This document shows positions 33,686 to 45,436 of a DNA stretch of 64,000 nt, one piece after another; within the stretch, counting starts at the first letter, position 1; each line of letters begins with the position of its first letter. The DNA is taken from NCBI GenBank assembly GCA_949825065.1, contig OX463839.1, forward strand, positions 24,748,212 through 24,812,211, given 5' to 3'. A model generated the notes under the pieces. That model was not told the DNA's origin, did not search any database, and saw only the letters and a program-made list of their open reading frames with translations. The position numbers and the translations under genes were made by a program. This DNA is from Odontocerum albicorne (taxonomy: Eukaryota; Arthropoda; Insecta; Trichoptera; Odontoceridae).

Positions 33686-36600
33686 GCTCTATCTTCATTT
33701 TTGACGAGGGAAGGGGTAAAATAAAAATAAATAAATAAAATACAATTTGTTATATCGCAAATCAAATACAATTGATACTATATCGGCATTGAAAAAAAAT
33801 AACAAAACACAACTTTTTTATTTGCAATTAAATATTATCATAAATGAAAAGAAATGTGTTTGAAGATATATTTAGAGCGAAACAATTGTTTTGACATTTC
33901 AAAATAATACGTAGGTTTACTTACGTACGTGTGCTTTATGAAATATTTCTTGAAATTTCCTGATCGCCAAACGAAAATTGTTCGTGAGTTGTTGAAATTC
34001 ATGGAATAATTACTGAAAATACAAAGAGCGGAAAAATATTTCTTGTAAATTTTCTTAGAATATGAACTTTAACATTAAAATATCAAGAAAAGGGGATTCA
34101 TGTAAAATTTTACATGAAACGTTGTATAGAATTTTGTAATTAATATATTTTTCATGTTGTTTTGAGATTAAATTAAATATCTTCTTCAGACAGATTAAAT
34201 TTTAATTTTCTGTTTAGATTTTATACTCAATAGAATTTAATGAGGTTGTTTCGTAAAGGAATATAATTTATTCAATGAAACCAACCATATACGAGTATTT
34301 ATATCATGAAACGATGTTTAGTCATACAATATATCTCAAAGAAAATAATGCATAGTTCAACAGGAGATGAAGAAAACAAAGACTGGCGAATGTCACTAGC
34401 TGGATGGTATCCACAAGGAGTTCTAAGTCACAGCCTTCCAGAACTAGAAAATGATGTCTGCTGACGACCATAGACGTGAAAGTGCTATCATCAGGACAAA
34501 AATCGCTCAGGGTACTATTTCTAAAGATGATGATAAATTTTACAAATAATACTGAATCAGATCGTTTAAATAATGCACCATTCTATAGCATAGCATATAA
34601 TAAGTGCAACTATATATTCGGTATGATAGAACAATAGGTCATTAAATAATTCAAGCTTTAGATAAAGAACCTGAAAAATTAATAGATGATACTCATAGAT
34701 ATTAACAAAATTATCAAAAAAATTATACAATATAATAATATAGTTATTCACAAAACTCTCAAAAACAAAACAAAAAATGATAGTATAGTTATGTACAAAA
34801 TTCTCAAAAACAAAAAGTTATTAAAGCAGTTTGTTATTACTTCAACCCCGTTCCCAGAATTTATGTAAGGTATATACAAAACGCAAATACAACGATAAAT
34901 TCATTTGAAAAAGGGTTTGAAAACAAAACAAGCCTGGAGTCGGTCAAGAATCAAACCTGGGATTTCAACATGCTAAACAAGCATTTTAGCGTCCCATTTC
35001 ATTACAAACGGCATACATCAGCAGGCTCATTGACCTTATTATCTGTTCTGAGACAACTGAATTCACGCATAAACAATCATTAATTATTCAGCAAACTCGA
35101 GCAGAAGCAGATCGTAATTCAACGAACCCGAGCTGTAGCAGCTCGTAACTCAGCTAAAAATAATATTCGCACAATTCCATTAAAACACCTAAAAGCTGGA
35201 CATATTCACATCAAACACAGTTTGTCAAGAAGTTACAAAAATATTAATGCGATTTTCCTTGCGCCGCGGCCCAAAACCCATAAACTCAACAAACTTACTT
35301 ATTATACATAGAGTAAGTAATCACTTCACAATTACTATTATAAACACATTTTACAGTTATAAACTAAGACCATTACACAAAACACAACAACTATGTATAA
35401 GACGATGATAACAATTTCAAAGGAAAAAAAAATATCAAACTATTGTATTCATTTGATAGTAGATATATTTTTTTAACCATACTCCAATGTTTCATTGTCT
35501 ATTTTTCTTAGAATTAAACAAAACAAGTATTTGAATACTAATACATTTTTTCAAATTAATTAAAAAAAAAAAAATCTCATTTTTCTTTGACTTTCCAAAT
35601 TTCCGTTACCAAAAACAATAAATATAAAACGGTACGCAAACTCGAGAGATTGCGTACCAATCAATATCAACAATAATTTTATTAAAATATTAAGTTGAAG
35701 TATAATTTTAAATTGTTTTAATGCAAACAATAAAAATAATAACAGTTACGAATTTCTAAATAATAACACAATTTCAAAACAATTTCGTTTTGATACAAAT
35801 TCTGAATTTCAATAAACTGTTTCAACAAAATTTCTTAAGCACGTTTGAGAGTGGTATTGTGGATTCGAAATCAAACTCAGCAACTTAACCACATGCGCTT
35901 CAATTCTCCATGAAACTGCTCTTGAAGGAAGTGCACAGTGAAACCCATCAACTTTCAAACCGCAGACACGAATTAAACTCACCTCGTTTTTGATCACAAG
36001 CAAAAAGCTCGCCTAGTTTGAGTTTGAAAGCCGATCACGACAAAAAAGATCGTGTCTGATAAGGTCGATTAACAACACGTCTTGTTGTTGAACGGAAACT
36101 TGAATTAATTACCATTCCTTTTGAAAGTTTTTCTTTAATTTCGACACAGTTTTGAAAAAGTAGTATTTTAATCTTCAAATTTCAGTAACGCTAATTTTTT
36201 TCCACAAATTTATTTACAATTGTCAAACATGCATTGCCGATAGATTTCAGATTTCCTACGTATGTGTAATTATGAATTACACATATTTTTTGGGAGTTTG
36301 TATTTCCATTTTCAATTTGGTTTTCACACCCCTTAAATACTCACCATCCCGAATTATCAAGATTGAAATCTAGGAATAATTTCATATAGAGAGCGCAAGA
36401 TTTGACCATTTCTCCGAATAAAGCGCATTCTCTGAAGTGGAACGAAAAAAACATCTTGCAACTAGAAAGACTCATGGAATGTGATTGTGAACCTAGAAAG
36501 GACTCGCAACATATGCTAATTTGTCTAAATATCGGGAATAATTATTATATACGAGTATTCTTGGTAACAGCCGATTGATGGGAATTATAATCTCTGTTAT

Positions 36601-36731
36601 CTCTTACTAGAAACACGTGACATAATTAATAATTCATGGTCGGGACACGGAAATGAATTAATGATTCTCAACAAATTGAATTAAAATATATATACTGCAA
36701 CTACTTGGCACATTCAAATTTGCTTTTTTAT
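33686..36731. other. AT-rich DNA with two perfect short palindromes
   Basis: TTCATGTAAAATTTTACATG plus AA (34097-34118) is a perfect 22-bp palindrome. TATGTGTAATT and AATTACACATA flank ATG at 36261-36285. tRNA-like remnants may exist near 34930-34990 and 35850-35890 but are too degraded to call. No gene. Confidence 0.45.
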
Positions 36732-37015
36732 GACGATGGTGTGGACATGTGAAGAAAATGAATGACTAAGCGAGTATATCATACAAGTTAGAAGTGCAAG
36801 GTGTGCGTGGAAGCGTTAAATCGAGGGAATCGCGGCTTAATCAAATCAACCAGATTGTGAAAGGAGATAAAGTGAGAACTATGAATAGTAAATTATGTAT
36901 GACGAGATGTATGAATGAAGAAAAAGGGAAAATTGTGAGCTTGGATAGAAACGTATGGAGATTGCTATCTCTGCTTACCCTGTAAAGAACACGGCGTGAT
37001 GACGTGTATCATTTA
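36732..37015 (+). pseudogene. LINE reverse-transcriptase C-terminal tail, 5'-truncated
   Basis: One frame reads RWCGHVKKMND, a stop, then continues into an open stretch with CMTRCMNEEKGKIVSLDRNV and WRLLSLLTL, ending at 36985. This is the GHVxRM...CxxxxM...V..DR.VWR end of RTE/CR1-like LINEs. It finishes near the shared terminal GGCGTGATGACGTGTAT. Confidence 0.7.
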
Positions 37016-37487
37016 TGACGTAAATTGAAATGAAAATATACAATACTGCGGATGCATAGTTACATAACATATACTTTATTTTTTTTTTCATTAAAATATT
37101 TTCAATACTGTGAAAATATTTCATGTGTGTATGTAAGTTCTAGACGAAAAATAACATTGAGTATGCTAAAAAATCGATTTGCGAATATTTTAATTAATGT
37201 TAAACTTTATTAAATTTTGTTAATGGACCTATCTATACCTCGATGGACTGTTTCAAAAATCAATTGAAAAACTCTTAATTTCAAGTCATTAATGTCATTA
37301 ATGTTAAACGTTTCATTCCCGATTTGCCTTTATTCACCAATTTTCCTTTCTTCTTCCATCGATTGATGATGCGTTTTTCTTGTTATTATTTATATTGTTT
37401 ATTAAATTTGTACAAATCAACAATAATCATAAATAAATTTACGGCCATAAAACTTCCTCCATTTACTTGATCTGGTCGTCGATTCTA
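37016..37487. other. AT-rich DNA, nothing recognised
   Basis: A short ATTAATGTC duplication near 37290; no gene. Confidence 0.5.
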
Positions 37488-37625
37488 TTCCAGTTTTATC
37501 TTTTATTTTTAGGGTTTTAATCCGGCTTTCGTTGAAAACCCATTTAAAACCTTTCTGGTTCGTTGGAAGATATTGCCACAATTAACACGCCAGATTCTAA
37601 TGTATGCAATAAAAGTGAAATATGT
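37488..37625 (+). mobile_element. SINE tail fragment (family B)
   Basis: Contains CTGGTTCGTTGGAAGATATT and then ACACGCCAGATTCTAATGTA, parallel to TTGGTTGGAAGATATTTCCA and CCCGCCAGGTTGTACTGG in the complete copy at 59.6 kb. The head is missing or unrecognisable. Confidence 0.5.
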
Positions 37626-38329
37626 CTCGCCTGTAGGAGAAAACGTATAGTATACACTGATTAAAGAGACTTATATTAATACTATATCAATTAAAGAAGT
37701 CAAGTTAAGAGCTCTGCAGATATTATTCTGCCACGTATTATTTTTTTCCTAATTATTATTGATTAAATCAATTCTGTTATCGTGAAGTGAAAGCCATTTG
37801 ACGATATTTGTTTTAATCATAACACCATTGTCAACTTTTTCATTTCGTCCACAACGAACAGTCTCACGATTAACAGAACCGGTACATCTTGACCGGGAAG
37901 AACGGGTTTATCAACGGATATGAATTTTTATACGTTCATTTCTTATCTGTTAATGTCGGCGATCATGTTAGCATGTTCTCATCTTCCGGGAAGTTTGTCA
38001 TAATAAATAAGGATTTACATTTTGTAATGCGAAACGTACATACTCGTACATGACGAATAATTGAGCAATTAAGAGTCAAACGACTAAGTTGGTTCCATTA
38101 TATATTTTTTCTATACGAATACTTATTCGTATTTTTTATCGACTCGTATCCATGGGTAAGTTTTGGTCGGAGAAAATTTTATCTATACATTAAAATATTA
38201 AATAAATTATATTAATAAATTGGAATTAATGTGAACTTATGATTGATGTATTAATAAAATGAAGAAGATCAATCAACGACAGCTTCCATGGCTAAGTTGG
38301 TAAGAAAGTTGGTAATAAGAGCACTCTGA
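37626..38329. other. AT-rich DNA, nothing recognised
   Basis: No gene. A single diverged start of the following satellite (AGCTTCCATGGCTAAGTTGG) is seen at 38281. Confidence 0.5.
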
Positions 38330-38822
38330 GACGACCTCCGTGGCCTAGTTGGTAATACTGATGTAATAAATAATATATAATAAAGAAAGTACTCTGAAAC
38401 AAACTCCGTGGTCTAGTTGGTAATACTGATGTATTAAATATAATTAAGAGAGCACTCTGAGACAACCTCCGTGGCCTAGTTGGTAATACTGATGTATTAA
38501 ATATAATTAAGAGAGCACTCTGAGACAACCTCCGTGGCCTAGTTGGTAATACTGATGTATTAAATATAATTAAGAGAGCACTCTGAGACAACCTCCGTGG
38601 CCTAGTTGGTAATACTGATGTATTAAATATAATTAAGAGAGCACTCTGAGACAACCTCCGTGGCCTAGTTGGTAATACTGATGTATTAAATATAATTAAG
38701 AGAGCACTCTGAGACAACCTCCTTGGCCTAGTTGGTAATACTGATGTATTAAATATAATTAAGAGAGCACTCTGAGACAACCTCCGTGGCCTAGTTGGTA
38801 ATACTGATGTATTAAATATAAT
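38330..38822 (+). repeat. Satellite, 8 x ~63 bp, built on a SINE tRNA-like head
   Basis: Units start at 38330, 38398, 38461, 38524, 38587, 38650, 38713 and 38776. Each carries CCTCCGTGGCCTAGTTGGTA, which is the A-box head of the SINEs elsewhere in this window. An AT-rich linker, ATGTATTAAATATAATTAAG, follows, then GAGCACTCTGAGACAA. No B box is present. The central copies are essentially identical. The 162-codon minus-strand ORF exists only because 63 is divisible by three. Confidence 0.9.
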
Positions 38823-38823
38823 A

Positions 38824-38940
38824 TATCAAATTTTAGCTGTCATATCGCCTGACCATTTGGTAGACGTGGCCGGCATGGTATCTGTCCATACACGTTCTTA
38901 TTTGTTCAGGCCGGTAACTTTTGAACCGTTTGTGGTAAAG
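38824..38940 (+). mobile_element. Single end of the Tc1-type long-TIR family
   Basis: CTGTCATATCGCCTGACCAT, GGTATCTGTCCATACAC and CGGTAACTTTTGAACCGTTT are in the same order as the right arm of the element at 15140-16047. The end GTTTGTGG is followed by TA. The other arm is not seen nearby; the 63-bp satellite abuts the broken side. Confidence 0.6.
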
Positions 38941-38984
38941 ATACGATTAAAAAAGTATAATATTTACATATTTTTTGGTGTGTA

Positions 38985-39371
38985 ATTTGCATGATTATTG
39001 GCTTAACAACTCCCCTTGAAGGAACAAGTTGGAGGGAGTAGGAAGATAAGTTCCTTAGTGACAGGATGCGGCTGAAATTGGCACGAGTCTTAAAAGGCCC
39101 ACAGGAGCCTGTGATGATCTTTCATCCAAGATAATGCCCCTCGATCTTCATGGGATATGGAGAACAAAAGGGAGAGAGAGACAGGGGACAAGGGGTCATT
39201 ATTGAACTAGATACAATGCGTCCAGTTGGAAGAGCACATAAGAGAAGACAAAGAATACAGCTAGATGTCTCAAGTGCGAGAAAGGGCACATGAAAAAAAA
39301 TGTGTGGTAGTCCCTCATCCAGACGACGAGCACCCGACTCTCATAGAACAGGAAGAAACATAACTTGTTGG
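38985..39371 (+). pseudogene. Possible gag/ORF1 zinc-knuckle remnant
   Basis: A locally G+C-richer tract. The frame around 39268-39300 reads ARCLKCEKGHMKKN, close to a retroelement CCHC knuckle but one residue short between the second Cys and His. A frame change within an A8 run would be needed to reach a fourth ligand. No other gag or pol piece recognised. Weak call. Confidence 0.25.
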
Positions 39372-39460
39372 ACCTAAGCATTACTCTCGTAACAAACCGT
39401 AATTATTCCACTAACAAACCGGAATAAGAGGTAGAAACACGTGTCGCAAGGATTAATGGC
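39372..39460. repeat. Unclassified dispersed repeat, copy 2
   Basis: Matches 25335-25455 over AAGCATTACTCTCGTAACAA, ACAAACCGGAATAAGAGGTA and ACACGTGTCG. Confidence 0.55.
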
Positions 39461-40106
39461 ATTTGTAGAATAATAAAGTTGTTTACTATTTAATATTCAA
39501 AATACAAAATGAAAAAAATTATGTTTTGGTTAAAAATAACGATGACCTCAATATATTTTAGACATTGATAATCTTAAGATAAATTGGTATCTTACTTGTA
39601 AATCTATTTTTCTTATCCGTCCGTACTAGACGTTATGTATCCACGCCAGAAAAAATAATTACTAAGTTGAGTTGGTTCCGGTTACTCAGTGACATGATTG
39701 GCACAACAATACAGACCGTATTAAAAGCAACGAAAATTTAATTTAATTACGCGTGACAAAAGAATGGAGCTCGTCCGTCAAGGAAAACCTGCTAACAATG
39801 CGTACTTTCTGAGAACGAATCTTCCAAGAAGCATTCACGCCTTTAAAGCAGACGGTTTAATGAACAAGCTGTATTTATCACAGAAGACATTAATTTTAAG
39901 GCACCGTGAAACAAGTCAACAATTAAAATATCGTACATATGCGAACTGAACATGTTTAAATCGGTTATGATTTACAAAAAATTAAAAAAAAAAAACACTT
40001 CAACCAGAATACACATTGTACGAGTATACTCATCCAATTTGATTCAGTACGTCGTAGGGTTTATGAAATATGTTGGGAAAAATCAACATACGAAATTAGT
40101 TGCTAA
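39461..40106. other. AT-rich DNA, nothing recognised
   Basis: A 61-codon ORF at 39764-39949 has no recognisable similarity. Confidence 0.45.
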
Positions 40107-40360
40107 AAGTGCTACTTAAATGGTGGTCTTCCAACCGGTGCCGATCTGCGGGTTGGCGGTAAGCGTAATATCAGTAGCCCGTAACCTTAGTAGGGTCGAA
40201 GTATACACATATTGTATTTCTTTGAATTCAATAAAACTACACTTGAAAAACCTTTTTTAATATCCACTCTACATTAAAAAAATTAAGCGGGTCCCTAGGT
40301 GACATTGAAATATAGTACATATAAACCGGTCCATCCCATGAGAAAATTTAAGTAGCACTG
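40107..40360. mobile_element. Possible hAT-type MITE
   Basis: AGTGCTACTTAAAT near the left end is inverted as ATTTAAGTAGCACT at the right. Inside lie inverted ACCGGT-containing stretches (CCAACCGGTGCC, AACCGGTCC). The sequence just right, CTCTAGAT, matches the nTCTAGAn preference of hAT insertion sites, but the left flank (GTTGCTAA) does not duplicate it. Confidence 0.45.
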
Positions 40361-40402
40361 CTCTAGATGTCAAATCAAAGTTCAAACAAACTATTTGTTG
40401 TC

Positions 40403-40506
40403 GTTTTAAACATGGTGAAGTCACACAATGAGTTTTAAACATGGTGAAGTCACACAATTGGTTTTAAACATGGTGAAGTCACACAATTGGTTTTCAACAT
40501 GGTGAA
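40403..40506 (+). repeat. Minisatellite, 29-bp unit, 3.6 copies
   Basis: GTTTTAAACATGGTGAAGTC recurs at 40403, 40432 and 40461; a partial copy with one change starts at 40490. Confidence 0.95.
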
Positions 40507-41111
40507 GCCGATGCTTTTCAACCTTGCTATAGAAAAAATCATTCAAAATTTACTGTACTGCTAGAATAAAATCTGTTTTCTCAAACACTTACCCAACTTA
40601 TAATTGCCCACTGATTAGGAACAGTCAAGTTTGAGTAAAAAACCATTAAAAAAGTGGGAGTTAACAGTATTGATGACTGGTTACGAATTTTAGAATATAA
40701 AAACGACTTGGTGAGATAAACGAAAAAGAAAATAAACATTTGTTAATGCTGTGGACTCACTAACAGAAATAAGAGTTCACAAAAAAAAATTGGAAAGAAT
40801 TTATATGAACATAATACAAAGCTAAGAAATAATCATGCCATATCTATAACATGTTTTGGCACATAATAACTTAACGCTAAAACCCCGCAGTATGTTAAAG
40901 TATAAATATAATGTTTTTTTGGGAAAATTCCCATTTTTTTTTTAAAAACTCCGTTCAATTCGTATGGTCTTCGGCCCAATAGATCAAGCGTTCGGGTTTA
41001 GAATCACTGAAGTAGGGTCGGAACTCGCGTTTCGTCATTGCGCGTATTGGCTACACTATCACACACCAAAAGACAACAACATTTGACGACTACCCCTTTT
41101 TAATTTAATTT
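40507..41111. other. AT-rich DNA, nothing recognised
   Basis: A tRNA-like or SINE scrap may lie near 40980-41050 but has no clear boxes. Confidence 0.4.
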
Positions 41112-41181
41112 ATTTGGTACCATTGAGAATCTAAACCTCCGGAACAGATGAAGCGTCCTACCAACTAGGCCACGGAGGTCG
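41112..41181 (-). mobile_element. SINE head fragment
   Basis: On the minus strand: CGACCTCCGTGGCCTAGTTG, then GGACGCTTC and CCGGAGGTTTAGATTCTCAA ending TGGTACC. A box good, B box degraded. Confidence 0.6.
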
Positions 41182-41760
41182 TTTTTATTATAAAATTAGA
41201 ATAATCTTTTTTTTTTTAAATATACGGTATCACCCTAATGCCGTGAAATATGTAACACAGATGTATAAAAAATATAATACGAATATGTTATGAGATGTTC
41301 TAATATGATTTTATATGTAATAGTGTTCAAAAAAATAATTACAAAAGACGCAAATAATTTAATTATGTTTCCAACTACGAGTACATACTATACCTCCATA
41401 TAAAAATATATATATATATTATACTTGTAATTAATATCTTCAATGGGTCGTTCGAGAGTATCTTAGTTAAAAACTTATTAAAAAGTATGCCTATGGTCAT
41501 TAAAATGTAATTGAGAAGGTCAGCGACCAATAGAAAAAAAGCAGTTTTTGTTTTCCTTATAATCAATCATGTGCTCATTATGTTTATACAAATACAAAAT
41601 ACATTAGTCATAATATATGTATTTGAGATTAAATATATGCCTTCTTAGACAGTCCAAGTTTCCAAATGCCATAGAGTGCGATTGATTTAGTAGTCCGTTC
41701 AGTTGAGTCCGATCCCTCCACCACCCACGCTATTAAAAGTCCACTTCTCGCGCCGTATAT
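41182..41760. other. AT-rich DNA, nothing recognised
   Basis: Short TA runs near 41410. No gene. Confidence 0.5.
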
Positions 41761-41764
41761 ACCA

Positions 41765-42335
41765 AAGAATTGAAAGCTTATTTATTTATGAACGCGACTT
41801 TATTTAGTAACGAAAAAGGATCTACACAAAGGGACTCCTCCTTCCACAGCGACACACCTGAGTGCGAAAAGAATAGTAGCGACCACGGAATGAAGGTCCG
41901 ACGTCACAGGAGAAGGAAAATGAACCGTGGAGCAATAAATATACTTACTTATAAAGCTGCTTTAGGCCTGGAGCGCAAAAAATCCTGAAAGTTGTCAGTA
42001 CTTCCGCAAGAAATTTTGAACGTAGAAAAATTATTCTTTGACACCTCTTGATCTGAGTAGACAATCGGTCCGAAGATGTACCGACGTAAAGCTGAATGGA
42101 GATCTGTTCAGCAATTATTAACTCGATTATCATCACAGTACCACAAAATGTGATCCGCGGATTGATCCAGATGGCCACAAGATTTAGAGGTCATCAACAT
42201 ATTTATAATTGCAGTACAAATGTGGGTTATGATTATGAGTTTTGGCCTGACGTGGAGTGCCGGAATACGTACCGACCTAGATGGAGCTGTTTCGCAGCAT
42301 AGCTGTGTTAGGGCGTTAAATAGGCAAGGGGAAAT
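41765..42335 (-). pseudogene. LINE 3' end with C-terminal zinc-finger motif, copy 1
   Basis: On the minus strand: CGHLDQSADHILWYCDDN, then about 60 further residues ending FLRSRPKAAL and a stop near 41950. The H-x4-C half of a C-x2-C-x8-H-x4-C finger is intact; the first Cys is damaged. A 3' UTR of about 185 bp follows to about 41765. Homologous to two plus-strand copies at 45.98-46.64 and 46.69-47.29 kb. This finger is typical of the polymerase C-terminus in jockey/R1-type LINEs. Confidence 0.7.
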
Positions 42336-42622
42336 AAAATTCATAGTGAAAAAGTTGTTTTTTAATAAATTATATATTCATGCAATATTTCAAATCCGAG
42401 AAATCTTATTGCACAAGGTACCTACTTTTGGCGTTTGAATTACAATAAAGAAATCTATTACAACCAAGTAGATAAGAGTAGTGTGAACAACAAAGAAACA
42501 ATAAGCAGTTGTGAGGACTATATTTGATAAATTGCATATGTATACGTCCTCGGTACTGTAAATTCTCGATATGTTTTATTTTTTAAAATCGCGTGTCCAG
42601 ACCGATGACTCACTAAGTGTTG

Positions 42623-42880
42623 TTTTAAAAATATAGGAGTTAAAATATTATAAAATACAAACGGTTAAAAGTAGGATTATAAAATCTCCTAGGTGGTCAG
42701 CGCTCGGACTCCAAACCCTGTCCCGAATTCCTAAAAACACCGATGTTGTTGTTTTTAAATAAAGGGATGGAATATTTTAAAATACAAAAAAGGTAAAAGG
42801 TAGGGTAATAAAATCTACTTGTGCCATTGTCTCAAACACCGCCCGTACCTGGGCATAATTCCTAGAAACTTCTTTCGATG
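42623..42880 (+). repeat. Diverged tandem duplication, ~129-bp unit, two copies
   Basis: TAAAATCTCCTAGGTGG... and TAAAATCTACTTGTGCC... start parallel stretches 129 bp apart. Both include AAAATACAAA, GTAGG and AATTCCTA(A/G)AAAC in order. Confidence 0.65.
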
Positions 42881-43262
42881 ACGTTATGCTAAGTGCGTTT
42901 TATCTCCACGTTCTGTACATATTTGTCGCCACGTGTGTTACTATGGGGATGGAAATAGTTCTCCCCTCTCCCGCGATTGTCTTTAAAAGGGGAGCTGTAC
43001 GAGTTCCCAGCCTCTTTTTGCATTCGGGACCCTGTGCTGTACGGTTCTCCTTCACGCTCATCAGACTGGCAGCTACCAGTATTACTCGCTGCGTTTCCCT
43101 GCCGCATATATAGACGCTTCAGGACTCCATCTTGCAATTTTGGGTGAATATATCCTTTATTTGTGTTTAATGCTGATTTCGTGGATGGGACCTTCTGCCC
43201 TGTCCTTGCTGTAGGAAATTGCTATTCTATACCCCTTTGTTTGAATTATCACAACACAACCT
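42881..43262 (+). other. Possible solo LTR or promoter-like island
   Basis: A G+C-richer tract containing TTTAAAAGGGG and CATATATAGACG as TATA-like words. It ends ATCACAACA, followed by CCTTCGAGCCGCAATTC, which resembles a tRNA-derived primer-binding site. No second LTR copy is in the window and the proposed TG start near 42880 is arbitrary. Open frames on both strands look accidental. Confidence 0.3.
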
Positions 43263-44480
43263 TCGAGCCGCAATTCGGGAACCGAATTTAAAACTTTTTT
43301 TTTCCTCGAGCTTACGCTCAAGGTTTTTTTGATTGAATCCGATAAATTACAATAAACTTCTTGTTTTTTAAAGTTATATCTCTTTTTTTAATTGCCCCCC
43401 TCATCCTGGCATAAGATTTGAGAGAGAGTTACTCAGAATTTAAATAATCCAACGAACTCCTGAGATCAAAGAGGACTTGCCCCTTTAGAAGCTGCTGAGC
43501 CGAGCCGCGTCACACATGGTAAGATTGTAATGTGCTAAAATTGATTTACGTAATTAAATGTGTAAATTAAATTATTCTAAAAAATAGGAAAAGGTGTGAC
43601 ACAGTTTATAAAAGGTTGCACGTAGCAAGTTTAAATAAAAAATTAAATGTAATAAAATTGCCTTAAAAACTTTTGACACTAATAATTGTTGATGAATGTG
43701 TCGAGTTCCCCCTAATCTTAACTTGAAAAACTAGTTTTACAAACTCGCCAAGATTTGCTCATTTATTTGTCATTTAATTTAAAAGACACAACAAAATATT
43801 AAGTCAAAAAACTTTAAACAATTTTTCTCCAAGAAGCGACATAATTAAAAGAAAAAGAAACTTGATAGGAAGAGCAATATGCTAGGAAGGAAAAGGGGAC
43901 GGATGAGAAAAAATGAGACAATACTTGAAGAAACAAATTGAAGAAAGCGAGAAATTTCCGTTTATCAAACTAGAACGGGAGAGGTCAAAAAACAAAGAAA
44001 ATTCCAAACAATCAAAATAATTATAATTCATCTTAAAAACGAATTAATGATAAAAAAGACTGAAAAATCGAATGTTAAGAACGTACATAAGAGGAAGACC
44101 AAGGAAATAAATAAAAAAACTGTAAAAAGTAAAAACAATAAAGGTTGAACAAAAGGGTTAAAAAATTAATATAAATTATTTAAAAATAAAACTTCTTTAT
44201 CGTCAAACTTGGCTACATATAAAAAAAGTATTTGAATAATTAAAACATATTTTATTTATTTCATATACAATTTATTGTAGTGAAGTACTCTGATCCCCCA
44301 CTTTGTATCGTGCCTTCTATTATACTCGTCACTGGTAATGGGCATTCATTGTATTTAACAAATATCTTGGTTATTGCCAACAACTAATATATAAATAAAC
44401 TTCCAATCAACTAGACAATAGTTACGCAGCCGATTCGTACAAATTGAACGGGTACAACTTGATTTCTTCCGACACAAAAA
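43263..44480. other. AT-rich DNA; possible LINE scrap
   Basis: Near 44088-44120 one frame reads YIRGRPRK, like the GRPRK motif of the LINE tails, but nothing around it supports the call. Otherwise nothing recognised. Confidence 0.35.
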
Positions 44481-44630
44481 ACAGTCTGTGTGGCTTAGTT
44501 AGTAAGTTGCTTGTCTTTCGACCCGGGGATTGCGGGTTCGATTCCCGTTGGAATTCACTTAACGACTCTTTAAATATAGCAATAAACCTGGCAAATTGTA
44601 CTTTATACAACAAAAGTATAATACAAATAA
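44481..44630 (+). mobile_element. tRNA-derived SINE (tail family B)
   Basis: Head CTGTGTGGCTTAGTTAGTAA (A box TGGCTTAGTTAG), then TTGCGGGTTCGATTCCCG (perfect B box GGTTCGATTCC). The short body ends AATAAACCTGGCAAATTGTA, AAAAGTATAATACAAATAA. The best-preserved B box of the family together with 59.65 kb. Confidence 0.8.
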
Positions 44631-44723
44631 CCAGAAAGAAATACTTAAACATCCTTAAGACATTAAGCAAACTTTGAAAAACATACTTCGGTAATGAAGT
44701 GTTGACGAGAGAGAATCTTACGG

Positions 44724-44935
44724 CTACTGCACAAAACAGGCCAGTAATTGATTTCAGAATCTACCAGTACGGATAATAAAGGGCGAAGTGAAAGAGGAGT
44801 TTTCATACTAGTACGTATTTAGAGTAATATAAGTGAGTCCATTTAAATGTGTTAATGAATTATATATGTTGTTTATTTTTCTTGCACCGCATACTACCTT
44901 GGACCTTCTGGCCCCTGGCCTGTTTTGTGCAGTAG
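44724..44935. mobile_element. 212-bp MITE-like sequence with perfect 21-bp inverted ends
   Basis: CTACTGCACAAAACAGGCCA plus G (44724-44744) is the exact reverse complement of 44915-44935. No target duplication could be identified. It lies six bases from a mariner relic. Confidence 0.7.
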
Positions 44936-44941
44936 TGCTGA

Positions 44942-45436
44942 ATAATATGTTATCCGAAAAGTAAATTCGTATTTATCGAACAATGTCATTAGAACTAAAT
45001 TTTCGTTATTAACTTCATTCGAACCTTTTGAATGTATAATATTATGAATGGTAATAGTTAAGCGCATTTTTCGGTCATTGTTGACCCAAATAGTTTGAGC
45101 GGTTTTTTGGTGTAATTTTAAAGATAAAACAAAAGAAGTTATTTCGGTACTTAATGCTTTTTTACTACCGCAAAGAAAAAAATCACCACTAAAAAAATAT
45201 ATATCCAATGTATGCCGAAATATTCCGTAATGGTGATACTACACACGAAAATCTGAAACGCCCATTACCACTATTGACGACCACATTAAGGCTTTGATCG
45301 TGTAAAATCATCGTTCTACGACACGAGAAATCACTAAAATACTGAAAATATCGTAAACCACCGTCCACATGCTTTTGGTGCAATTTCTCGTTTGGACTTG
45401 ATCTAAAAATATGAAATTACTTTCCGGACAACCCAA
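44942..45436 (+). mobile_element. Internally deleted mariner, copy A
   Basis: Left end TGTTATCCGAAAAGTAAATT and right end, inverted, GGGTTGTCCGGAAAGTAATT form TIRs. On the plus strand, scraps of the transposase N-terminus remain in different frames: FRNGDTT, then TTREITKILKIS, the start of the helix-turn-helix. Everything downstream is gone and the sequence goes straight to the right TIR. Confidence 0.65.

Noticed and set aside
34370..34510. Possible LINE end (a DWRMSLAGW-like frame)
   Set aside because: Only a few residues resemble known tails and nothing around supports it.
38292..38780. 162-codon minus-strand ORF with a 21-residue repeat
   Set aside because: It exists only because the 63-bp satellite period is divisible by three; the DNA repeat explains it.
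42889..43137. Overlapping 75- and 82-codon ORFs on both strands
   Set aside because: They overlap each other without motifs and sit in the promoter- or LTR-like island; probably accidental.
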